This document shows positions 8,396 through 15,345 of a stretch of DNA of 64,000 nucleotides, one piece after another (positions within the stretch are counted from its first letter, which is position 1; each line of letters begins with the position of its first letter). The stretch is from Schaalia georgiae DSM 6843 (lineage in GTDB: Bacteria > Actinomycetota > Actinomycetes > Actinomycetales > Actinomycetaceae). The DNA is taken from assembly GCF_000429245.1 (NCBI RefSeq), contig NZ_AUBM01000006.1, positions 131,051 to 195,050 on the forward strand, in the 5' to 3' direction. A program made the position numbers and the translations under genes. Under the pieces are notes generated by a model, which was not told the DNA's origin, did not search any database, and was given only the letters and a program-made list of their open reading frames with translations.

Positions 8396-9970
8396 GTGCG
8401 TCCGGTTGATTGGTCTGTGGTGGGGTTCGATTCGGATCCGGTTCCTGGGGATCCTGTGGTGGTGCGCGCGGGCGGGAACGACTACGTGGGGGTCGCCGAC
8501 GCGATCCGGAGGTGCGCGGATTCCCTGCGGGCTTTGGACGCGGGGGGTTCGCGGGGGTCTGAGGCGGTGGAGGCATTGTTGGAGACCCGTGATGACATTT
8601 TGTCGAAGGTGGAGGTCGCCGAGGGGCGCTACCGTTCGGCGGGCAATGCGCTGGTGGAGTACGCGGGGGCGTTGGAGCGGGCGCAGACGGATTCGTTGAA
8701 CGCGCTGGCGGCGGCGAAGTCGGCCCAGCAGGACGTGGACGAGGCGGTGGCCCGCGCCGGAAGGATGCGCGAGAGCGCGGGCGAGTACCCCGAGCAGGGG
8801 GACGGGGCTGATGACCGGGCGCGCTACGAGCGGGCCGCCACTACTGCGGACGGTGACGCGGAGGCGGCGCGGGGGCGGGTGCGGGCCCAGCGGCAGGTGG
8901 TCCTGGGCGCCATGGGCGAGCGCGACGCGGCGGCGGTCAAGGCGCAGAACGCCATCGACGGGGCCGGTGATGACGGTTTGGGGGACTCGTGGTGGGACGA
9001 CTGGGGGGCCAAGATCGCCTCGTGGGTGGCTGCGGTCTGCGACATGATCAGTGCGATCACGGGGCTGTTGGGGTTGTTGGTGTGCTGGATCCCGGTGATC
9101 GGGCAGGCCCTGGCGGGCGTGCTGTTCGCGATCTCGGCGATCAGCGGGATCGTCGCGGCCATCGCGCACGTCGCGCTGGCTGTCGGCGGGGAGGAGTCGT
9201 GGATGGAGGCGCTCATCTCGGTGGCCTTCGCCGCCCTGGGCTGCCTGGGCCTGGGCGCCATGAAGGGCGTGGGGACGTTCATGTGCAAGGCAATGGCGAG
9301 CCGGGTCGCGCAACAGGTCGGCCGCACCACGGCCAAACACATGGCGAATCTCGCGGGGATGGCTAAGGGGGCCATGGGGACTCTCGCGGGGATGCGGAGG
9401 CTCCGCACGCTCCGTTTCGCCGGGCGCATCGGGATGCGGACCCTGCTGCGCCCCGGGGCGTGGGCGCGCATCAAAGCGGCCAACAACGCGAACAACGCCG
9501 TGGGCCGCTTAGGCGAGGAAATACTCCTCATCAACTCCACAGCGCCGAAGGCCACGTTCCGGATGGTGCAAACATCTGGGAAGAAAATCGGGGAGGTTAT
9601 TGGCCGGAAACCGGATGTGTTCCTCGATTCGCCATTCGGGAAGGTGTTCGGCGACGTGAAGTGGATGGAAGACATTCCGGGTAATCCGCAGCTCGGCGAC
9701 TTCACGAAACTCGTGAGCGCGGGAAGCCGTGATGCGACGCTGCACATTTTCCGTCCCGAGTACTACACCCAATCAACTACCGGCCTCGAGAACCTCGTCG
9801 CGAGTATCAATGAGAAGTTCGCGACGCACGCTCGCGAAACGGGAATAGACTTGCTGAAGCAGGTGTGCATCGAGTACCACTCCTTGGAGTACGCGGTCGG
9901 TGCGCGGGCTGTTGCTCCCGTTGTGGCCGGGTCGGGGGTGGGGCACGGCGCGCAGGGGTTCGGTCCGTAG
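8396..9970 (+). CDS. T7SS polymorphic toxin A, PD-(D/E)XK-like tip
   Basis: The product is 524 aa. The N-terminus (DPVPGDP motif and paired helices, residues ~1-180) resembles N-terminal targeting regions of actinobacterial T7SS substrates. SWWDDWG follows, then a strongly hydrophobic segment (about 205-300), then a variable tip from about residue 385. The tip contains KPDVF and, 12 residues later, GDVKW, i.e. a D...(D)xK arrangement as in PD-(D/E)XK nucleases (inference). Residues 1-385 are nearly identical to the toxin encoded at 27522-29036 on the other strand; the tips are homologous but diverged. GTG at 8396 is chosen because the paralogue starts at the same residue. Tip DNA (9530-9860) is visibly lower in GC. 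Confidence 0.75.
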   Translation: MRPVDWSVVGFDSDPVPGDPVVVRAGGNDYVGVADAIRRCADSLRALDAGGSRGSEAVEALLETRDDILSKVEVAEGRYRSAGNALVEYAGALERAQTDSLNALAAAKSAQQDVDEAVARAGRMRESAGEYPEQGDGADDRARYERAATTADGDAEAARGRVRAQRQVVLGAMGERDAAAVKAQNAIDGAGDDGLGDSWWDDWGAKIASWVAAVCDMISAITGLLGLLVCWIPVIGQALAGVLFAISAISGIVAAIAHVALAVGGEESWMEALISVAFAALGCLGLGAMKGVGTFMCKAMASRVAQQVGRTTAKHMANLAGMAKGAMGTLAGMRRLRTLRFAGRIGMRTLLRPGAWARIKAANNANNAVGRLGEEILLINSTAPKATFRMVQTSGKKIGEVIGRKPDVFLDSPFGKVFGDVKWMEDIPGNPQLGDFTKLVSAGSRDATLHIFRPEYYTQSTTGLENLVASINEKFATHARETGIDLLKQVCIEYHSLEYAVGARAVAPVVAGSGVGHGAQGFGP

Positions 9971-10045
9971 GGGCTGGCCTGCGGGTGTGTGTTCGTTGTT
10001 TCGTAGTTCGTCAAGGAAGTGGGGGGCTGGGGCGTGTCCTGGGTC

Positions 10046-11209
10046 ATGGAGTACAACATCATTGCTGGTGGGCCGGTTGGTATTGAGGATGTGGAGGCCG
10101 CGTTCGGCCGGTGGGGGAGGGTGCGCCCGTTGGACGGGGGCGCGGTGGATGTGGTGATCGGGGATTGCTGGTTCGTCATCGCCCCGGAGGCGTCGTTGTC
10201 GATCAATCCCGCTTTCGTCAGGTGGGTGGCCCACGCACGCGATTTTGGTGGCTCGGCCCACGTTCACAGTGCGGAGGTCGACAAGTCCTATTTGGAGTCG
10301 GAGGGGGAGGAGACGGAGGCCAGCCGCCAGGTGGAGGCGGGCTTCGCCCGGCTCGCCGAACGCGTGGGCGGGGTGTACGCCCCCTTCTTCCAGGGGAACG
10401 CGATCGACTACACCGACCCCGTCGGCGGCTACTACTCCTTCGCGTCCGGGCCGATCACCCGTAAACGCGAGCCGGGCTCTCCCGCCCTCCACTTGTCGTG
10501 GTACGGGCGCCCGGACCCGCAGGCGGCGCCGCTGGAGCAGTGGGCGGCGGCGCTGGAGCGGCACCTGCCCCAGTGCTGTCCCCTGCGGCGCCCCGCTGTG
10601 GAGTCGATCATGAGGGGCGGTCCGCTTTACCTGCGTTATGGGCCGCCGTGGGGGGATGTGCAGCTGCGACGGCCCGCGGCGGGGAGCGGACGCCCGGGCC
10701 TGTACACGCTGTCGTGCACGGTCCCCCTGGACGCTTTCGCTTCCGGCCTCGCGGTGGTGTGCTTGGACGAGTTGCGCGAGTTCGTGGCGCTGGCGGCCGA
10801 GGACCTGGGGGCCGAGGTCGCCACGTGCGAGCTGCTCTACGGGTACGACTGCGGGTCGGGGGTCGCGCGTCCGACCCGCAAGGCCAGTGCGAAGCGGGTG
10901 GTCGTGGTGGACGAGGCGGGCCGCCTCCTGGGGCTGCCCGCGATCCCGGCGTGGTTGGTGTGGCTGGGCCCCGCCTACGCCGGCCTCCTGGCCGAATGGA
11001 TCGAAGCGAAGGCGAAGAACGGCGCATCGTGCCTGATCAGGTACCCCGGCTTCCACGGAGTCCTCGTGGACCTCGAAGGAAGCGCGGAGCGCTACGACAA
11101 ACCCAGCCACAACGGCTGGTGGTTCCCCGAGGAGTACCTGCCCCGCAAGCGCCGCTTCAGCAAAGCATGGGAACCCGCCCCCCGCATACCCCACTGGGAC
11201 GGAGGATAA
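10046..11209 (+). CDS. Immunity protein of toxin A (paralogue of 26272-27489)
   Basis: The 387-aa soluble protein follows toxin A by 75 bp on the same strand. It is a clear but diverged paralogue of the gene that follows toxin B: both begin with a short strand, DVEAAFG, then FVRW, a central W/F-rich domain, LP.IP.W.VWLG near residue 310, and end with WWFPEEYLPRKRRF. That toxin and follower diverge together strongly supports a cognate toxin-immunity relationship. No known immunity family is recognised. ATG 10046 is preferred over an upstream GTG because it aligns with the paralogue's start. Confidence 0.7.
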   Translation: MEYNIIAGGPVGIEDVEAAFGRWGRVRPLDGGAVDVVIGDCWFVIAPEASLSINPAFVRWVAHARDFGGSAHVHSAEVDKSYLESEGEETEASRQVEAGFARLAERVGGVYAPFFQGNAIDYTDPVGGYYSFASGPITRKREPGSPALHLSWYGRPDPQAAPLEQWAAALERHLPQCCPLRRPAVESIMRGGPLYLRYGPPWGDVQLRRPAAGSGRPGLYTLSCTVPLDAFASGLAVVCLDELREFVALAAEDLGAEVATCELLYGYDCGSGVARPTRKASAKRVVVVDEAGRLLGLPAIPAWLVWLGPAYAGLLAEWIEAKAKNGASCLIRYPGFHGVLVDLEGSAERYDKPSHNGWWFPEEYLPRKRRFSKAWEPAPRIPHWDGG

Positions 11210-11295
11210 CGGGCACCCGCTGAGACGCCGAGGCCCAACAGACCGCAGGAGCGCATCCAGTACATGATCGACCAGATAGTGGCAGGAGGAGTCTG

Positions 11296-12162
11296 ATGGG
11301 CTTGTTCTCGCGGAATAAGGGGCATGGGCTCACGAAGTTGGAGAAGTTGAACACCCACACGTGTGGGCACGGGCCTTTGCGTTTCGTGGAGGGGGCCCCG
11401 CCTGCGGGGGCTCCTTTGCCGGAGGAGTGGCGGGCCCTGCCCGCTTTGTCGCCTGCTGAGCGGGTGGGGGTGATGGCGGACCGGATGGACCACTACGTGG
11501 GGGATGTGCTGCCCAAGACTGTGGACTTCATCAGGCGGTGCGGGCGGGACGCCGAACTGGCCATGTGGGAGGACGGTGAGCGCTACCTGGTGGTCTACAC
11601 CTTCACTGACCCCGAGGGCGGGACGTCCTACTACTGCGCGGGAAACCCCTACCAGCCCACATGGCCGGGCGAGGACGAGCCCAAGAGGACTTGGCCCTCG
11701 TACGTGTCGGTGTACGACTTCAACGTCCATGCGGTGTGGGACCGGGTCCCGGCCAAGTTGCGGTCCTTCTACGAGAACGTCCACGACGGATTCCTCTACT
11801 CCACAGGCGGAGACCTACAGCTCTACGAACTCGTGGATGTCAACGAGTTCCGCAGCGGGGACTTCCCCAACTTCGACATGCTCGACAACGACGCCCTGTG
11901 CGACCGGGCCAAGGGCTGCTACGTCTTCTACCACCACACTTCGGGCTCCCTGCTCACTGTGGACCTGGTCGGCAAGTGCCCTGGGCGCGTCGATTACTGG
12001 AGCACCGGAGGGGACTTCAAGTTCGACATCGACTTGTGGCAAATGCTCGACGCCCAGCTCGGGGATGACCTGGACCCGATCGACTACCCGCTGATCCACC
12101 AAAGGCGGCAACCGCCGACGACCAACGAAGTCGATGAGGTCGACGACGAAGGGGGCCGCTGA
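11296..12162 (+). CDS. SUKH-like immunity protein, array member 1
   Basis: The 288-aa product is the most divergent of three tandem paralogues. Shared landmarks are a short basic N-terminus, RCGRDAELAMWEDGERYLVVYT, VWDRV..LRSFYENVHDGF, VDVNEF, RAKGCYVFY and CPGR.DYW near the C-terminus, followed by an acidic tail. The layout of a W/L-P segment, an aromatic xDGF motif and a terminal FDIDLW helix is reminiscent of SMI1/KNR4 (SUKH) immunity proteins; that assignment is tentative. AGGAGG lies at a good distance before the ATG. Its last codon overlaps the next start (TGATG), so the array is translated together. Confidence 0.6.
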   Translation: MGLFSRNKGHGLTKLEKLNTHTCGHGPLRFVEGAPPAGAPLPEEWRALPALSPAERVGVMADRMDHYVGDVLPKTVDFIRRCGRDAELAMWEDGERYLVVYTFTDPEGGTSYYCAGNPYQPTWPGEDEPKRTWPSYVSVYDFNVHAVWDRVPAKLRSFYENVHDGFLYSTGGDLQLYELVDVNEFRSGDFPNFDMLDNDALCDRAKGCYVFYHHTSGSLLTVDLVGKCPGRVDYWSTGGDFKFDIDLWQMLDAQLGDDLDPIDYPLIHQRRQPPTTNEVDEVDDEGGR

Positions 12163-12935
12163 TGGCCATTCTGCCGTGGCGCAGGAGGCACCAGTTGGCC
12201 GAACAGGCGAAACTGGACGAGCTCAACCGCCTCATGTCCTACGGGGGGACGGTGGGCTTCGCGGAGGGTCCGCCCTACCCCGTCTTCATACCTTCACTCT
12301 GGGAGAGCATCGCCCGCAGAACCTCCGCAATCGGCGGAAGGAGCGTTTCAGGCATGATGCGGTACACCGAGGGCAACAATTTTCCCCGGACCGTCGGCCT
12401 TCTGGAGCGCTGCGGGCACGACGCTCAAATCGTGAAGTGGGGGGAGCGGTATGTCGTGGTGTATACGCTGGTCAACTCGACCGGGGAGACCGTCTACTAT
12501 TTCGGGGGCAATCCCATGCGCCCGTCGTGGCCCCTGAGCAGTGAGGTGGGGTATGGGCGCAATGTGCGGGCCGTGTGGTCCCGCGCCCTGGATGTGTGGC
12601 CCTTCTACCGCAACTTCCAGGACGGTTTCGTCTCGTGCGCCCAGCCGTTCACCGGCGTCTACCAGGTGGGGGACGTCAACGAGTTCTCCACCGGGGAGTA
12701 CGCGGACCTTGGACTGGACGACGAAGACCTGCGGGCGCGGGCCAGGGGCTGCTACCCGTTCTACCGCAGCCCCGGCGGAGATATCGTCACCTTGGACATC
12801 ACCGGCCAGTGCCCTGGACGTGCCGACCTATGGCACCCCCGGGCGGACCCAGAATTCGACATCGACTTCTGGGACACCATCGACACCCTCCTCACCACCA
12901 CCATCGACCCCCACCACAACACCCAGGACGACTGA
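12162..12935 (+). CDS. SUKH-like immunity protein, array member 2
   Basis: The 257-aa protein begins MAILPWRRRHQLAEQAKLDE, nearly identical to member 3. The middle (about residues 30-60) differs between the two, whereas the last 60 codons and the following ~25 bp are almost identical at DNA level. Motifs shared with member 1 include RCGHDAQIVKWGERYVVVYT, FYRNFQDGF and DVNEF. It starts at an ATG overlapping the stop of member 1. The repeated, basic N-terminus is not a signal peptide, so the protein is probably cytoplasmic, as expected for immunity proteins. Confidence 0.6.
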   Translation: MAILPWRRRHQLAEQAKLDELNRLMSYGGTVGFAEGPPYPVFIPSLWESIARRTSAIGGRSVSGMMRYTEGNNFPRTVGLLERCGHDAQIVKWGERYVVVYTLVNSTGETVYYFGGNPMRPSWPLSSEVGYGRNVRAVWSRALDVWPFYRNFQDGFVSCAQPFTGVYQVGDVNEFSTGEYADLGLDDEDLRARARGCYPFYRSPGGDIVTLDITGQCPGRADLWHPRADPEFDIDFWDTIDTLLTTTIDPHHNTQDD

Positions 12936-12960
12936 TGATCACACACCACCCCCGCGCCCG
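12750..12960 (+). repeat. Direct repeat, copy 1 (3' ends of array members 2 and 3)
   Basis: About 210 bp covering the last ~60 codons of member 2 and its downstream spacer is almost identical to 13567-13780, including the untranslated ACACACCACCCCC segment. The upstream halves of the two genes are less alike, so this points to a recent duplication followed by divergence, or to gene conversion of the 3' part. Confidence 0.7.
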
Positions 12961-12978
12961 CGGAAGAGGAGACCGCTG

Positions 12979-13752
12979 ATGGCTATTCTGCCCTGGCGCA
13001 GGAGGCGCCAGTTGGCCGAGCAGGCGAAACTGGACGAACTCAACCGCCTCATGTCAGACCAAGGCGCGGTGATCCTCCTAGAGGATTCTATCCGCTCCCT
13101 CCCCGTCCGTTCCCCCTGGGGAACTGCCCACCTCGGCGCCTCCGAAGTAAGCGGGAAAGTCATAGTCTACACATTGCGGTACACCATGGGCGCGACATTG
13201 CCCAAGACCATCGACCTCCTGGAGCGCTGCGGGCACGACGCGCAAATCGCGAAGTGGGGGGAACGGTACGTCTTCATCTACACACTCATTAACTCCACGG
13301 GCCAGACCCTCTACTACTACGGCGGCGACGCCATGTACCCCTCATGGCCGCGCAAGCGCGACGCCGGGTACGAGTGCAACATCCACTCAGTGTGGGACCT
13401 GGTCCTGGACATCTGGCCCTTGTACAGCCATTTCCACGACGGATTCCTCTCGTGCGCGCAGCCGTCCACCGGCATCTACCAGGTGAGGGACATCAACGAG
13501 TTCTCCACCGGGCAGTTCACCAGTCTGGGCATCGACGACGAGGGGCTGCACGAACGCGCCAAAGGCTGCTACCCCTTCTACCGCAGCCCCACCGGAGACA
13601 TCGTCACCCTCGACATCACCGGCCAGTGCCCCGGACGCGCCGACCTATGGCACCCCCGGGCGGACCCAGAACTCGACATCGACTTCTGGGACACCATCGA
13701 CACCCTCCTCACCACCACCATCGACCCCCACCACAACACCCAGGACGACTGA
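12979..13752 (+). CDS. SUKH-like immunity protein, array member 3
   Basis: Also 257 aa, this is the closest relative of member 2 with the same start (MAILPWRRRRQLAEQAKLDE) and the same C-terminus (DIDFWDTIDTLLTTTIDPHH). An AGAGGAGA ribosome binding site precedes the ATG at 12979; the longer in-frame reading from 12541 only shadows member 2. Such serial duplication next to toxin genes is typical for cells that collect immunity against toxins of related strains. The family assignment remains an inference. Confidence 0.6.
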   Translation: MAILPWRRRRQLAEQAKLDELNRLMSDQGAVILLEDSIRSLPVRSPWGTAHLGASEVSGKVIVYTLRYTMGATLPKTIDLLERCGHDAQIAKWGERYVFIYTLINSTGQTLYYYGGDAMYPSWPRKRDAGYECNIHSVWDLVLDIWPLYSHFHDGFLSCAQPSTGIYQVRDINEFSTGQFTSLGIDDEGLHERAKGCYPFYRSPTGDIVTLDITGQCPGRADLWHPRADPELDIDFWDTIDTLLTTTIDPHHNTQDD

Positions 13753-13780
13753 TGACCACACACCACCCCCCGCGCCCGCT
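13567..13780 (+). repeat. Direct repeat, copy 2 (3' end of array member 3)
   Basis: Partner of the repeat at 12750-12960. Only scattered substitutions are visible between the copies over about 210 bp, and the similarity continues past the stop codon. Confidence 0.7.
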
Positions 13781-13833
13781 CCCTTCCCGTGGCCCGTGCC
13801 GTCATGAAGGGTTCCAGCCCCGAATCTGACCGT

Positions 13834-13845
13834 TAGGATGGGATT
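13834..13845 (+). promoter_or_regulatory. Leaderless promoter box (TAGGAT-N6-ATG)
   Basis: TAGGAT is followed by GGGATT and the ATG at 13846; there is no Shine-Dalgarno sequence. Confidence 0.5.
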
Positions 13846-15243
13846 ATGAGCGGAACCGACCACGACTCCCCCGTCCATCAGATCCTCCTGCCCGACCTCC
13901 CCGTCGATATCGGGCCGTTCGTCGGCAGGATCGCGGTCGATACCACCACCGCTGGAGCCGGGGAGGCCGGGCGCGCCTCAGTTGCTGAAGGGCGCATCGA
14001 GGTGGATGCCAACCTGGTCTTCTCCCTGGCGGCCAGCGAGGACCAGGCGGGTCTGGGATCGCAGGTGGGGGACTACCGCATCCTGCCCGTGGCCCCACTG
14101 CAATCCCTCGGCTCGCGGATCCTGGAGGGGGCGCACGAGGATCCCGCCGACGCCCTCGAAGCGCTAGCGGAGGAGCCCGTCGCACTGCCTGTCGCATTCG
14201 ACGACGACGGCGTACTGCGCTTGATCGCCTGGCGCGCCGACGAGGACACGAAAGCGGAACTCAGCATCTACTCGAGCGCTGCGGCCGTCCTCAACGACTT
14301 CGCGGCAACGGGTCCGCTCTTCATCTTCCGGCACGGCGCCAGCCTGGTCGATTACGTGGGGCGCAGAACGGACCTGATCTCCTCTGTCGCCGTCGATCCA
14401 GTCCCAGGGGGCGCCGACCGGGTCGTCTTCCCCTCGGAGCTCTTCGCACTCATCCGCTCCGACGCCGAGGCAGCCACCGAGAAAGAGCTGGGCGGCCCCG
14501 CCCAAGACGGTGCCCCCGCCCGGACCAGCACCCCCGAGCAGGGCAGCGGACCCGTCCAAGACGGCGCCTCCGGTCAGGACGGCGGACCCCTGCCGGCTCC
14601 CACGGGCTTCACACTCAACCTGTCCGGGGACTGGGCGCGCATCGACCTCGCCGCTGACAACGCCGAACGCGAACGCTGGATCCGCCGCCTCGTCAAAGAC
14701 CGGACGCGCCAGCTCTCCGACGCGGGAGCCCTGCTGCGCCAGGAGATGCGCGCATGGCTGGATGATGCCTCGTCGCAGGCCAAGGCCAACGGCGGACTGG
14801 AGTTCGCCTTCTCCACGGCCCGTATCCGCTCCGTGACGCTGGCACTGTCCGTCGTCACCTACTGGCGGAAGATCATGACGAACAACCCGGGTGGCGCTTT
14901 CGCCACGATGCGCGCCCACATGGAGGAGTCCTGCGCCCCCGACGACGAGCTCACCGTCGTGGACTCCGGCGGAGACCGCGTGCTGCGTGCGATCCGCAAC
15001 CGTTTCGGGGCACCCGAGCTGGGCGGCTCCGACGTCCCCATGTTGTTCCTCGACTACTGGATCGAAGTGCCCGGTGACCCCCTCGCCCTGGCGCACATCG
15101 CGTTCTCGACCCCCCACGTCGCCATTCGCGAAACCGTCACCGCGCTGTGCGACGCCATCGCGCTGCAGGGGACCTGGACCTTCCCGGGGGAGCTCGGCCC
15201 GGGTCGCGGGGAATCGGCTGAGGCGGGCCCCAACGACGAGTGA
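13846..15243 (+). CDS. T7SS-locus-associated protein of unknown function
   Basis: This 465-aa cytoplasmic protein has two parts joined by a Gly/Pro/Asp-rich linker (about residues 210-250). The N-terminal part (about 70-205) resembles SseB-like folds by its pattern (LPVAFDDDG..., PLFIFRHGASLVDYV, VVFPSELFALI), a weak impression. The C-terminal part has a helix (ERERWIRRLVKDRTRQ) and strands ending in ...LALAHIAFSTPHVAIRE, similar in pattern to proteins found beside secretion genes in other Actinobacteria. It converges with the kinase operon and lies between the immunity array and the secretion core. No EspG chaperone signature is seen. Confidence 0.6.
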   Translation: MSGTDHDSPVHQILLPDLPVDIGPFVGRIAVDTTTAGAGEAGRASVAEGRIEVDANLVFSLAASEDQAGLGSQVGDYRILPVAPLQSLGSRILEGAHEDPADALEALAEEPVALPVAFDDDGVLRLIAWRADEDTKAELSIYSSAAAVLNDFAATGPLFIFRHGASLVDYVGRRTDLISSVAVDPVPGGADRVVFPSELFALIRSDAEAATEKELGGPAQDGAPARTSTPEQGSGPVQDGASGQDGGPLPAPTGFTLNLSGDWARIDLAADNAERERWIRRLVKDRTRQLSDAGALLRQEMRAWLDDASSQAKANGGLEFAFSTARIRSVTLALSVVTYWRKIMTNNPGGAFATMRAHMEESCAPDDELTVVDSGGDRVLRAIRNRFGAPELGGSDVPMLFLDYWIEVPGDPLALAHIAFSTPHVAIRETVTALCDAIALQGTWTFPGELGPGRGESAEAGPNDE

Positions 15244-15345
15244 GCCCCACCGGGCAGGAGGGGCCATCGGTCTTCGCTCCGGGCGCCAGTGCCCGCGCGT
15301 TGGGCGTGCGGCGCAGGGCGCGGGGCGCCGTCGGCCACTCGGCCG

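Noticed and set aside
11210..13845. Insertion sequence or transposon causing the immunity duplications
   Set aside because: No transposase, terminal repeats or target duplications were found around the array.
13846..15243. EspG-type chaperone
   Set aside because: Size and pattern do not fit and there are no PE/PPE substrates.
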